From the NCBI RefSeq assembly GCF_905475395.1, contig NC_058338.1, positions 12,662,935 to 12,726,934 on the forward strand: a DNA stretch of 64,000 bases, read 5' to 3'. Origin of the DNA: Chrysoperla carnea (taxonomy: Eukaryota; Arthropoda; Insecta; Neuroptera; Chrysopidae). Made by a program: the position numbers and the translations under genes. Below, piece by piece: positions 27,816 to 40,511 of the stretch. The stretch's first letter is position 1, and each line of letters opens with the position of its first letter. The notes below the pieces were generated by a model. That model had not been told where the DNA came from. It saw nothing but the letters and a program-made list of their open reading frames with translations, and searched no databases.

Positions 27816-30363
27816 AAAAGTTGACTAGAATTTTCCACACAAATCGTTCAATGCAAAAATGCTTAACAAACAATTCATTTTTTTTATTCTTCTCAACCGG
27901 ATTATAAAAGCAGAGATATTCAAGAAAACGTCACCAAAGAAATGAATGTAGAAATAAAAACCACGTGCAGAAGGTCACGCGGATCGTTCCGGTACCGGAA
28001 AACTCCTATTTCTGCGTATCTTTTACATCAAAAGAAACCTATATAAATAATTATCCATTTGCAACAACTTTTCTAGTTCAATATCAAAATTCGCTACATT
28101 TTTCCAACTATTAAGAATTGAATCATAGAAAACAAAAAAAATTTTGAAAATTGTGTCAAAAAAATGGGTGTGTGCCATCATAGGTCTATCAAACTCAAAA
28201 TTTTTACAAAACATAAATTTTTTCGTAAATCAAAAATGTCACACATGATAAGATCTATCACATTCATTTATAACAAAATATAAGGAAAAAGTAGTTTAAT
28301 CAGTCATTTATTTTTAGTCATGATCGCATGATTGATTACTTGGAGGCCAATCAAATTATAAGCTTAGAAAGGTTCGGGCTCGGGTCTTCTTCATTAGCGA
28401 CCGCAGAGATTTATACATTATTTGCATGTTTAGACAAAAATGAGTTATTATTTATACAATTAATTCATTGTTTTTAATAAATTTAAAGAGAAATATTTGG
28501 GATTATTAAGGATTTCTGAGTGAGTATGGGTTTGGGTTGATTTTTGTAATCAGATGGATATGGCTCATGTTTGTATGTCCAATTCGTAGTCTAATGATGG
28601 TACCTACAATATTCCTGTAATACAGCATTGTTTTTTCCATATTTCGAAATTGTGAGTGCAAATGTTTGATTCGTATGACTATGAATATTCGTCGAAAATC
28701 GTGAACTATTTTTTTTAAATTTTATCATCAAAATTATCAGAAATATTTTCTTTAAATTAAAAATATGTAAAGTACAAGGTTTAATATAGATTACACGTGA
28801 AGTAATTAACATATCTTTAATGAAATATCATTCAATTTTCTATTCAACTTATATTATTTTTCTATGGGCTGTTCTATACCTTAATGTTGCAATAGAAACA
28901 ATCTATCAAATTATATGCACTAAGAATTAAGACACTGAATTTTAAATACGTTGAAAGCTGCCAATGTGACCTGAAGCGAAACGTCCTGACGAAGGAGCAA
29001 TCGGGACTGATGAACAGGATATGTAGGATGGACCTCCTTATAGTCCAAAGGCTAGCTGACAAGATGACGTTTGGTTAGTTGATTGATGATTGCTTGGGAT
29101 GAAGCCTATGATAGTATAACCAAGAGAAGATGGTATTTAATACGTGCAACTACCCCCCCCCTCCCCGTTGGGCAAAACAATGCTTCCGGATCACAAACTC
29201 AGAATTATAGTCTGAATAGTTTTACATTACAACCAAAAAATCAAATCTCTTCTCTTTATACATGTAATCAGTACATATTTTTAATCATTAGTAGATTAAT
29301 AAAATTAAAATGATAATTAATTAATCAATCACTTTGATTATTCCAATTTTTTTCAACAAACTTGTGCAATCATAATAATATGAAACGTAACAGTATTTAA
29401 AAATTTTCCCAATTTATTACCCAAAGTACATGAGACCCTGTTCTTCAATCTTTCGACTCTTTTCGACACTAAGTTAAAAATTATGACGCCACTGAAAAAT
29501 AATCGTTTACGTTTTCGAAATCTATGTTCTCTGAAACCTAAAACTTTAAAATTTGATGGGTGGTCCAAATTTGTTTTCGTGATTCGATTTCCATTTATCG
29601 TATTTTGCAAAAACTTGCATAGAAATGAAAAACGTATACTTTTAAAAGAAGTATGAGTACTTACAATATTTGGCTTGCGCCTAGTACAGTGATGGACATT
29701 TGCAGTTATACCCAATAATTTAGGTGTCATAAATGTCAAAATAATTGTTAATAATAAATTTATTATATTGATTATTTGTTTGATTCAAATTAAAATTTTA
29801 CAACTTCATTTTTCGTATACATGATGTTTACTAAAATACCTTGAAAAAAATTGATATTGTTTTAACTTTATTCTCGAAACAGGATTACTAAAAAATTGTA
29901 CCCAGTGTATTGACCTGACAAGTTACCCTGTGCTGAATATTATCTCTTTGCGATACTTCGCTTGAGAGTGTCCGAGGGAAACTTTAAGACACAGAATTGT
30001 CCCGTTTTCAGCTAAGTATTCACAATACATTTGGAGTACGTGTTGTGCAACGATGGAAGCCGCTGCACACGAAAAGGATTTCAAGAAGTCATTTTCCAAG
30101 ATGATGGCGAAATAGTTAGTTTCCCGAATACGCAAAATCTCTATTTAATGTCTCTAAACAACCCCCGATTAAATCAATGAATAGAAAAATCTAGTGTCAG
30201 AAATTTTGGGTCACCCCTCTAAGATTTACGTAAGTGCACTGGACCAGCATTATTTCATCTGTTGAGTGGGCTTGAGAATTGAAAGTTGGCAACACTGATC
30301 ATAGAGTGAATTCGACAGTAAGGCGTCTTTCCCATTAAACGTCTTGTATATTGTTAACGAACC

Positions 30364-30373
30364 TTATATAAAC
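30364..30373 (+). promoter_or_regulatory. Candidate TATA box of the odorant receptor
   Basis: CTTATATAAAC lies about 77 bp before the ATG at 30450, a plausible core promoter position for a short 5' UTR. Such motifs arise often in AT-rich DNA. Confidence 0.3.
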
Positions 30374-30449
30374 CATGATATTATTGTTAATTATTCTTTT
30401 TATCCATGTCAATAAAAGGTTGCTTGAAGCATTAACTTGAGGCATTATT

Positions 30450-33400
30450 ATGTTCGGTATAAAAAATATTCATTTTCGTTGGCATATAACTTTTTTTAAA
30501 GTTGTTGGAGTATCATTATATGAATTTGAATTAAAACCATGGTTCATAATGTATTCCATAGTCATGTTAACATTTTTGGTATATAGTTCAACAATACTGG
30601 CTTCATACGATTTATACAAGTTTTGGACAAGCGACATTAATGTTTTTGCTAATATTTTGGGATATCAAATGACTCATATTTTAGGTAGATATCACTTATT
30701 AGGTTCACTCTACTATATTTTTATGTTGTATATGTTGCAGCAAATTAGCATAACGTGTTTATTTCCCTACAGTATTGCAGAAAAGTTTTGGTTACATGCA
30801 CGGTACATATACATATGAACCAAATACATGTTTTGTGGTCAAGTTATGTGTTATTTTTAGCTTTACAACACCACGCAACTATAAAATATATTATATTTTG
30901 TGTGCAAGTGCTGCTTATAAATTTGATAATATAGATATCTCTCGTCAATCATCAATACTCTAACTATAATCTTCTCTGTTCATCAAATGATGGATGTTCG
31001 ATGAACTCATAATTAAATTAAAATTTTGTTTTAATATCATCGACAACCTTATATTTTTATGGTATTATTATAAACTACAAGATTGTTTAAATATTTTAGA
31101 TAGTTTTTTATCACACTCACAGATTTTTTGATATAGAAATATCGAATTGAAAAGGATAACCTATATGATTCACCATTTTTACAGCGGCTAATACAACATT
31201 CATTATACTAGACTATGCAACTACTTGTCTAAAACGCTATTGTTCCATGTCAATTGCCTAGATGTTTGATTGAATGGCTGAATATATTTCAGGCTGCCAG
31301 TTAAAGGGCGCCGTTTAGTAAAAAGGTTAGGTAGTTAAGTTCCGAAATCGAATGCGCATTAAGCCACCTATTTCTTCTGATCAAACCCACAGATTTCGAA
31401 CAAAGATATCCTTGTCATGTTTCCGTTTTAGGGTAATCACATATACATTTTGAGTATTTTTGGAAAATTTAAATCGAAATAAAGTTATTTGAACAAAATC
31501 GTTCAACTGCTGATCTATACTTCCATTCATATTTTTAGGTGTTGCTAAAGTAACAATGCTTTTAATATATCGCAAGAAATTAATGTATATATTGCAACAA
31601 TTTGAGATTAGTCCGTTTACTTGTGATATAGAAAGAGGTGGTGAATGGGAAAACGATATGTTAAATAACGTCAAACGAAATTATAATTTTCAGGTAAAAT
31701 AACAATTTAGCCGTTGAGAACTATTGATCTTTTGTCTAAAGACAATCATGGTTACATCAAGGCTGGTTTTCATATCCACATTTTTAAATTTTCAGACATT
31801 TTTATGTTACTTCATGAGTGGTTCTGTAACATCTAGTGGTATTTTAGATGGCATATTAACTCGTATAGGCAAAGCGCCAAATGAATGGTATATGCCATTT
31901 ATACCATATGGATTGATTAATCCTGTAAATGCAACAAGCCCTCAATTCGAAATAATGTATGTGTATCAATCGATATGTATAACAACTTATGGATTTTTTA
32001 TCAATACAATTGATTGTTTTATTGCTGGTATGTTTGCGTATTTGGCAACGCAATTGATTATCTTACAAAAATCATTAAAGAATACATTGAAACGTAGCAA
32101 AATTATGGAAATGGTAAGTTTCAGTATGTTTTAATACAACTGTCAAACTAGTTGGAAATATCCTTATCGCAACAACACGTCCTAGTTGTTAAAATTCGAC
32201 CTTAAATAAAATAAATAAAAATAAAAATATATAGTGTAACAAAAAAAACGACACCTATGTAATAACAATTAAAGCTGTATAATTAATTGATTCTGATCTT
32301 TGGTTACTTCTGATTGTTATTCATAGATGGCTAGTTATATAAAATTTAAAATCATAAAATTTATTTATTTACAATTTTATAATAATAATTAATAAGAAAA
32401 TATCTATTGTAACACAATTTCTATTATGTCATAAATGTGAAAGTGAGTTTGTTTGTTTGTTACGCTTCAACGCAATAACTACTCAATAAATTTTAATGAA
32501 ACTTTACAATAATATAGGTCATCCATCAGATATCAGATATCACATGAGCTTTTATTTATTGTAGGTTTGTTCATTATGTAATTTGTATATCATATCTGTT
32601 ATAAAGTTGCCTATAAATAAAAATAAAGTAAATTACTGTTGATATCTATCACTGTTTTTAGACACGGATACCGCGCTGCGGCATTCCGAAAATATAATAT
32701 GTAATTAGGATAATATGGTATTTTTTAGAAAAATTTGAATCCTGATAAAAAAATAATAATATCAAATGAACAAAATGATAATTTGGATCCGATGTCAATA
32801 AAACCAACATACTTAGAAAAAAGTTTAGAGGAATCAATCAATCATCATATAAAAATACTAAATATTTGCACAGAATTGGAACAAATTATTCATTTAATGG
32901 TGCTAATTGTATTTTTAGGCAGTGTTATTTTACTTTGTTTTTTACTCTTTCAAACGTCCATGGTAAGTAAATGACTTATACACACATTATTATGAGGTCC
33001 AGATTTATCTGTCGGATTCTTTAGAAAATGAAAAAACAGTCATTTAAGTGTCGACTGCAAAGAAATTGGAGTTAAAATCATCAAATATTACAAAATCCTT
33101 GTATTTCCCTTTCCAGGTAGGCCATATTCTAATTTTCCCAAAATTACCTCCAAATTCTCAAAAAAAAATAGTAATAACGTTACTTAGTTAATTTTTAGGG
33201 TCACTGAATCCCAATTTTGAGTCAGAAAGAGTTCTGAAAGCCAGTTATTATGAAAACAACTCAAGTTTCGTTTATTTTAATTGCAGACACCAATTGCAAG
33301 TATAAAATTTTTACAAAGTGCATCTTACTGTTTTACAATTACCGTTCAAATATTCTTATATTGTTGGTGGGGCAATGAAGTTAGCGTACAAAGTGAAAAA

Positions 33401-34275
33401 GTAGCAGAATCAATCAGCGAAATTAACTATGTTGGAACAACAACAAAATTTCAAAAATCATTAATATTTATCATGAAACGTGCCCAAAAGCCAATTGTTT
33501 TTACCGCTGGCAAATTCTCTGCATTATCTGTGGAAACTTATAGTGCGGTAATCTAAATTTTAAATATTTTAAGCTAATTTTTTAACAAAAAACCTCGTTC
33601 AAATTCGATGTAATCTGCATTTCGGTCAAACTTTTTCAAATTTTTTTAGGTTTAAGTCATTCTAAATAAAAGTTCCCCTGGTCACAAGTCATGAAAATGA
33701 CAGGATTTCATGTTATAACTAAATTAAAGTTGGAAAATGTACTTATTTTTATAATATATGCCTATATGTGTATAGGCAACTACATATACAGATATGTATA
33801 ACTACATGCATATGTTATTTTAATGTAAGGGTGTTTTATGATATATGCATATGTGTATAGGCAACTACATATACAGATATGTATAACTACATGCATATGT
33901 TTTTTAATGTAAGGGTGTTGTTTTTTAATTCTTTTTTTTTTTTTTTGAAGAATTTGTTACGAAATTCAAAGAAGAAGCAGTGTTAAATATTCAGTGGATC
34001 AATAATATTAAGTGTTAAGATATTTTCATGACTTATGATCATGGAAACTTTTATTCAGAATGACTTAAACTATCATTTTCCAAAATTTAAAAAAGTTTGA
34101 TCGAAATTCAGATTACATCTAATTTGTGCGAGGTCCAAATTTATCTTATTATTAATTATTTTTATGTAACAAATTTTATCGTATTTAAATTGTACTTACT
34201 TATTTGCAGATAATTCGTGGATCATTTTCTTACTATACAATCTTACATCGAATGAACGACCCTGAAAATTTATAA
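30450..34275 (+). CDS. Odorant receptor (7tm_6 family), complete, six exons
   Basis: Exons 30450-30684, 31539-31693, 31742-32113, 32729-32962, 33287-33547, 34210-34275 (stop TAA) give 440 residues with consistent phases; insect odorant receptors are usually 370-450. Hydrophobic segments fit seven helices, for example WFIMYSIVMLTFLVYSSTIL (about 31-50) and VLIVFLGSVILLCFLLF (about 310-326). The C-terminus has the family signature: YCWWGNEV, then QKPIVFTAGKFSALSVETYS and IIRGSFSYYTIL, split by the final introns as usual. It has an inverted topology and forms a ligand-gated cation channel with the co-receptor Orco in antennal neuron membranes; the ligand cannot be inferred. It is not Orco itself. 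A long SNEQNDN-containing loop precedes helix 5. It stands alone here, with no tandem relatives. Confidence 0.92.
33592..34135. mobile_element. MITE with about 100-bp inverted arms in receptor intron 5
   Basis: Left arm about 33592-33690 and right arm about 34040-34135 are inverted copies (CCTCG at the ends, GATGTAATCTG, TTTAAGTCATTCT, AATAAAAGTT). The centre includes an 85-bp direct duplication (33768 and 33853, GTGTATAGGCAACTACATAT), so the duplication arose within or before the element. Wholly intronic. Confidence 0.75.
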
Positions 34276-36038
34276 TTTTAAAATTCACCTCTCGAATTCG
34301 ACAAATTCGTATTCAAGTCAATAGAAATACGTCCAGTTCAATGTTTGTGAAAATCATAAACATTTCATTTATTTAGAATTTATTCCACTAACGAGTTGTA
34401 TTGAAAACCTACAGTGTACTTCACTTAACTTAATTATGGTTCAGTAAACTTCAACAATCAGACAATTAGGTGCATTTGTGAGGGTATTGTGTAGAATGGG
34501 GTATAGCCCCGGTAAATATATTTTTCTTTTCGCAGAAGTTTTGTTGTTGAGATTGTTCTGTTTAGAAATACTGTTGTAATAAAAATATTTCATTTGTAGA
34601 AAATTTATTGCTGTATCAAGTGTAATCTGACTCAAACTGTTTATAATTAATAATTTTTATGTATTTTCAAAATATAGTCCCAGCAAAATCCGTCATTGAG
34701 CATGCTTAAATTTCGAATGAAAATTTTTTGCAGGTTCCCGTTTAAAACATGCCCTAGAAATAAAAACAAAAGAGTTTATACAACTAGAGAACGCCAGGGC
34801 CCAAATACTTGTGTTATGATGAATGAGAGGGATCCCTCGCGTTCTCTAACTGTATTATTCTATGGTTTCCCCAATAATATAAACAATATATAGCCAATAA
34901 AACAAAACATGTATATTAGACAAGAATAATTCCGAAAATTTTACAGCCGACGAGCTTGCCAGAAATGGCACGATGCTGCCGGACACAAGCATCAATAAAT
35001 ACCCGGGAGTTCCATTTGCGAACTGCAAGTTACTCCTGAAAGAGGATATTCTGAAAAAGGCCAATCGTAGATGGAAGGAAGAACGTACTTGTGGTACTAC
35101 AAGACAGATATGGTCTGAGTACAATCGCAGGCGTTCCGAAGTGCTCATATCACTTCCAAGGGCCTCTGAGCGCAAAGTTGTTGCGGCTATCACAGGACAC
35201 TGGCTGGGCGGCAAGCATGCTGAACGCTTAGGCCTGGCAGTGTATCACGACTACTGCAGGAGCTGTCACAGTGGTGACGAGGAGAAGACAATGTCTCATC
35301 TTCTCTGTCACTGCCCAGCTCTTGTCATGAGGAGATGGACTTACTTGAATCAACCTCTCTTTGACGACCTCTCCGACCTAAAGTCAGGCGACGTCAAAGC
35401 CCTCCTGCTGTTCTTAAACAGCTCCAAATGGTTCATGGAGTAGTGGCCGGGGATGGGCCAACTCATTTACGGTATCACAACGAACCCTATGGTCTAAGTG
35501 TGTCCCACCCTAGGACAGCCACTCTAACCTAACTTAACCTAACGTAGCAGATCTCTCGCGTTCTCTATGTATATAAACTCTCTGATAAAAACCGCCAAAA
35601 ATTATGACGTTAGAAGTATGGAAAAATCACCACATCTATAGAATGAGAAGCCAAAGTATAAAAATTATAAGTTTTTTAACAATGAAAATTTTAACTTAAA
35701 AACTTAAGTGTTTTTAAAAATATTTGAGTATACAATTATTATTTAAAAAGTTTTTTTCAAAATTCGTCATAAACATAATGAAAAAGTAAAAATAAATACT
35801 AATATTACTAGATATTACTACATTTTGTGTCTTTTTTTATCTCGTCTATTGGATATTTGATAGCATTTCAAAAAGGATGACATCTGCAAGAATAATTCCG
35901 AAAATCTTACATACATACACCACACATATTTGCTTCTTTAAGGTCAATTCTGTTGTAAATTTTACTTAGAATTTCTATTTTTTCTTTTAACAAAAGCAGT
36001 ATCCGCTAATTAAGCGGACAATTAAATAATTGTTCAAA
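34276..36038. other. Spacer between odorant receptor and Elongin B
   Basis: Holds inverted copies of an AGAGTTTATAC-type end (34770 and about 35555-35585), the LINE end (34946-35543), and AAGAATAATTCCGAAAAT twice (34922 and 35888). No host gene is visible. Confidence 0.6.
34946..35543 (+). mobile_element. LINE 3' end: RNase H terminus, Cys/His knuckle, pentamer tail
   Basis: Open in frame for 165 codons to a TAG at 35441-35443. It begins ADELARNGTMLP, the usual end of a LINE RNase H domain, and has CRSC, ten residues, H, four residues, C (CRSCHSGDEEKTMSHLLCHC), a zinc-knuckle seen at the C-terminus of Jockey/R1/I-group elements. It ends LFLNSSKWFME. The 3' UTR (GGTATCACAACG onward) matches the SINE tails and stops in CTAACCTAACTTAACCTAAC. 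5'-truncated, as most LINE insertions are. The frame is intact, so the insertion is fairly recent. Confidence 0.88.
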
Positions 36039-37950
36039 ATGGTAAATACATTTTTTATTCAATTAAATCTATATAAACAACAAACGAATCAAAACAAACT
36101 AACCTACAAATTTAATACATAAAAAAAACCTTTTTTCTATTTTAGGATGTATTTTTAATGATAAGGCGAAAAAAGTTAACAATATTTACCGATGCAAAGG
36201 ATACAACGACTGTTGGCGAATTAAAGCAAATGATCGAAGGTTCTTAAATTTTTTATTTTGATATCGTGTATTTTAAGGGTAATTTTTGTATGTACTTTTT
36301 TTTTGCTTAGGAATTATAAAAGTTATACCCGCAAGACAGCAGTTATACAATAAGGATAATCAAGTTATGAGTGATGAGAAAACTTTACAAGACTATGGAT
36401 TAACTTCAGCTACGGCTAAAGCTCAATGTCCCGCTTTAGTTGGATTAGCTTTAAAGTAAGAATTTTGTTTTTTATTCTCAATTGTGTAGAACTGTGTTAG
36501 CCAAATTATAATATTTTTTAATTTTTTGTAAGTATCTTGAGGATAGTTGATATATAAATAGAAATTTTTCTTATTGATCGCTCATATCTACCCGATTTCA
36601 TTCGTAAGAAAGCTTTGGGAGTTATTAATTGTGTTAAGACTTATATTAGCCATTTGGGGGAGTATATGATGACTGCGGTGCCACGATTTGAAGATGAAAT
36701 ATGGTTAAACATAGTAAAACAAATCAAAAATGAAGTGTACCAATTTTCGAGTTTCGGCTTAGTTTTCGAGTAATCGATTCTTAAAGTCTACATATGAAAT
36801 AGGGAATATTCATGAAATTTAAATTTGGTTCAAATATTTTTCTTCCGTAACTTTAATGACTGGACATTTCAACTAAACCATTATTTTAGTAATTAATATC
36901 TTTTTAATTACTTTAAATTAATTAATAAAAGTACAAATTCAGTGAGGGCATTTAAAAATTTCTAAAACGGAAATTCAATTTTTTATACGGGCGTGACATC
37001 AAAGTACGGGCTTATAAAATTTGTTGACATACTGTATGATATTAATTACTTACATTTTATATGGTATTTCATTAAATTATACCATTCTACGGCTTTTCAT
37101 TAGAAAACTTAATAATAACGAGTGTAAATTCTGTGTTGTAAATTCATTTTTTTAAAGTGTAAATTATACATTGAACTGTCACTAATTGACAGTTCACGTA
37201 CTTATACGTCATCAACAGAGAGCGCCAAAAAACTAGGTTTAAATATCTCAAAATTATAAAGTATTTTAAATATTTTTTTACATTAAATACAGCATTTTTA
37301 AGCAGTATTTATATTTTTTACTTTGTTATAACGGTGTAAATAATGAATTAAAAATATTATACCTTTACTTTTGTATAACAAGGTATAACAAAGTTATACC
37401 TATAATCTATTCAATCAAAAAATCGGTATTCACATAGTGAGCGTGATTCCTTAAGTGGGCGTGAAAACTAATCATCTCTAAGCTGATTATTTTTCACGCC
37501 CAACTAAGTAAAAAAATGCGTCATTACGTGTCAATATCGGGGAAATGTGTTTTTTCTGTATATTTTCACGGTAAGCAAGGAAATTGTCTCCTTTTAAACG
37601 ATTGTATATAACAGTTCTTTAAATTGAATTTTATATTATATCACTCGGCTAGGCGTAGTTAAATGACCATTGCCAAGGTCACTCTTAATAGCTGTTGTCG
37701 GAAAAATAAAGTTTTTTCTCTGCTGAATAGAGTTTTTTCGCTTCTAAAACCAATAAAAACGAATTCATAATCTTCGGTAATATGTGACTGTGTACCGAGT
37801 TAAAGTATTAAAACATTTTCTTATTTTTGTATTTTTAGACAAGAAACTGGCGATTTTGAACCATTAGAATTGACCCCATATTCAGCACCACCAGATCTAC
37901 CAGATGTTATGAAAGCACAAGACGCAAACGGTCAGGAAACATCCTCTTGA
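36039..37950 (+). CDS. EloB: Elongin B (transcription elongation factor B subunit 2)
   Basis: Coding exons 36039-36041 (ATG only), 36146-36239, 36311-36455, 37839-37950 (stop TGA) give 117 residues; the human protein has 118. The protein is ubiquitin-like: [20 protein letters not shown] at the start, [42 protein letters not shown], and the conserved end [14 protein letters not shown]. It pairs with Elongin C as the adaptor of Cullin-2/5 ubiquitin ligases (VHL- and SOCS-box receptors) and also stimulates RNA polymerase II with Elongin A. An ATG-only first coding exon is also found in vertebrate ELOB, as I recall. The ATG just inside exon 2 is out of frame, which supports the spliced start. Intron 3 carries a mobile element (36801-37361). 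Confidence 0.95.
36801..37361 (+). mobile_element. TIR element family X, copy 1, in Elongin B intron 3
   Basis: Begins GGGAATATTCATG and runs through TTCAACTAAACCATTATT, CGGGCGTGACATCAAAGTAC, a CTGTCACTAATTGACAG palindrome and GTTATAACGGTGTAAA, collinear with the reverse strand of copy 3 (50913-51491). The last 20 bp or so, including the far inverted end, are missing or replaced after about 37361. Confidence 0.85.
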
Positions 37951-39248
37951 ATATTTACGTCCATTCAGCAATATTTTTGCTTTTATACATTTACTTTTTG
38001 GCTTATTTATCAAAAAAAATAAACAAAAAAAATTATGAAAATCTAAATAGCTTCATTAAACCAATTCATTTTATCACTAACGTAAAAATATTGTCAAAGT
38101 TTCATCATTCGAATTTGCTTATAGAATTTAACATATTTTTTACATATTAATGAGCGATTTTCAAATCGAAATTTTGATAAATGGCCAAATAAAATTAATT
38201 CAAATAATTATGTTTTGGAATAAATTAATAATTAATGTTAAATAGTAAAAAACAAAATGCAGTTCTTAATAAAAAATAATTACTTTCACATTATGTTACC
38301 ATATTTTCCAAAAACAAAACCAAAATAAGTCGCTCATTTTTTCATAATATAATTACTGCCCACATAATTTTAATATTCATAAAAATTCAACGAAAAACTT
38401 TATTTTTTAAAACGGGATGTTTTCGCTCTTTCAAATAAACAAAAAAAAAGGCTCTTAAATGTAGATTTTTTCAAGTTTACTAATAAAACTAATTATATAT
38501 CTTCTTTTTTTTTTTTAAATATATAAATTACAAGATTATTTCATTTCGTTATATCATTGTAAAAAAATTTTAACTCAGTCTCTGGTTATTGTCGGTTGTC
38601 TTATCTTACTGAAGAAATTGTAACTTAGATAGGCTGATAAGATATATAAGAAAACTAATCAACGCAGAATTTTAAAGAAACTCAAATTTAATGTAGAAAA
38701 ATAAGTGAAAATAATAATATTCATTGGTTTATTCAAATAATGTTTATGGTTCCACGCATGAATAAGGTGTAAATCGCCCATTTTCGAACAATCATCTATC
38801 AGAAGTCCCAATCCACTTCAGAAACAAGATTAAATTATACTTAGAAGTTCTAAATTGGGAAGCATGCCTCGTATTATAGTCATGATTATAGTTATTTCTA
38901 TACATTGTGTTTAAATAGAGCCCTCTATCGACAGTAACGTTCTGGGCGGTATCATTTTTATAGAAATGTAGTGTAATGATTCTATCGATTCTGAGGTCAG
39001 AATAAACAATGACTTTCGAGAATGTAACGGTGCCATAAACATAATTTTAAGGACGCGAGTTAACAAACGACTCTTTGTGCGATTTGCAAACTTTTTTTGT
39101 AAGTCTCTTCATAGTGAAACGGTACCACAAATTGACCATTTAAAAAATATTGAATATTTTTAAAATTTGCTGATCTGTTTTGAAAAGTTTTAATTTTAAA
39201 CCCAAGACTGCGCTTTAGACTGTTTCCATATAACATTTCTATACAGGT

Positions 39249-39374
39249 CTTTTCATCGATTTGCTTTTGTTTCGGACAGTTGTCAAAAAACTATTCAACT
39301 AATATGTGATATGTCTTCACTTGATTGACAACTATCCGAAACAAAAAAGAATCATTTTTTAAATGAAAAGCCTT
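39249..39374. repeat. 126-bp inverted repeat
   Basis: TGTTTCGGACAGTTGTCAA on the left (about 39268) faces TTGACAACTATCCGAAACA on the right (about 39325), with outer CTTTTCAT / ATGAAAAG ends. Looks like a very short MITE. Confidence 0.65.
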
Positions 39375-40284
39375 ATTCAATCTTCTTAAAATCTATAGAA
39401 ATTACAATTTTTATTTAGACTATTTAAGAAGGTACAAAATAAAAAGATTTAAAATATCGAGGTAGAAAAAGACTAAGAGGTTCGTAAGCAGTTTAAAGTG
39501 TGAACTTTTTACCAGTTCATACAATTTTCTGCGCGTTTTAAATTATGTGATAAAAAATTTTGAATACGAAATGAAATAATTTAGAAGCATTTAACTGTAA
39601 CAAAACTTACCTTTTATTTTAGGTGAAATAAGTTAAATATTTTTTAAAAACTTCTATATGAGTTAGAATATTTTTTTAAATGCCTTAATCGTAATTTAAA
39701 AAAAATTAAAGTATTTTCAAGTCAAATTGTTATTGTGTACAGAGAGTTGGTTCGGTCTGTTTTTATGTTACATAGTTTCGAGTCAGAGAATAAACGATGA
39801 ATGTAGAAATTCAAATTATGACTTTATTTTAATAGATCTGATATATATGTGGTTATATTTTAAAATATTTACCTCCCCCACTGATCTGGGTTTTAAAATT
39901 TTTTTAAAAACTTTACCAAATTTGTATTTTAAGTAGATATTAGTTAAAAAAAAGTCTTATTAAAATTCAATAATGATCTCAGATCATATAGAAATTTTTA
40001 AAAAATCATTATCTTTAATTACATAGAACAAAATTTGTAATAGATTTCTAAAATAATTTTCAAAGCCAATCAATTTTTAAAACATATTGTAATACCAAGG
40101 AGTCATATAAAGTAGTGATTCCATTATATTGCTAATATAAATAAATCATTGTTTTGATTGTTTCATTACTGTGATGGTGTAAAGATGATTTTATTCAAAC
40201 TTTGAGCGCCATGCTCATCGCTGATCATTTTCAAATCTTCATTCAGACTAGGCGATTACGAGTGGTCATTGCTCATTTGCTTAT

Positions 40285-40511
40285 TCCGTCAGCACTCGCG
40301 TCAACCGTTCGGTAATCTTTAGTCTGAAGGACTTGAAAAAAATTTATTTTAAAAAACTGTAGATAGGTTGAAAAAACCTGAAATATTCATAATTCGAAAA
40401 TAGAAAATATTTATATGAAGATAGAAAAAATTTCAACCACCATTAGAAAAATAAAAGTTATTTATGTTTTAAAACGAGCGTGAGAAAATTGCAAAAGCGA
40501 GTGCTGACGGA
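40285..40511. mobile_element. 227-bp TIR element, CCGTCAGCACT family
   Basis: TCCGTCAGCACTCGC at 40285-40299 is the exact reverse complement of GCGAGTGCTGACGGA at 40497-40511. The interior is AT-rich and non-coding. A related end is found at 13396-13445. Confidence 0.75.

Larger units (their letters stand above)
25886..30449. other. Spacer between ABCC and odorant receptor genes
   Basis: The 5' ends of the right ABCC gene (-) and the receptor (+) face away from each other across 4.6 kb. It contains an isolated LINE tail (26748-26800), a decayed LINE reverse transcriptase (27090-27815) and two unrecognised coding-like patches (28896-29078 plus; about 29930-30135) whose base use is richer in GC than their surroundings. 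No host gene could be supported. Confidence 0.5.

Noticed and set aside
29353-30135. Minus-strand open frames upstream of the odorant receptor
   Set aside because: No recognised domain, no splice partners and composition close to background. Left unannotated apart from noting raised GC near 29930-30135.
30450-34275. Reading the receptor as a gustatory receptor or as Orco
   Set aside because: The C-terminus fits the odorant receptor signature, and the long Orco-type intracellular loop and characteristic Orco end are missing.
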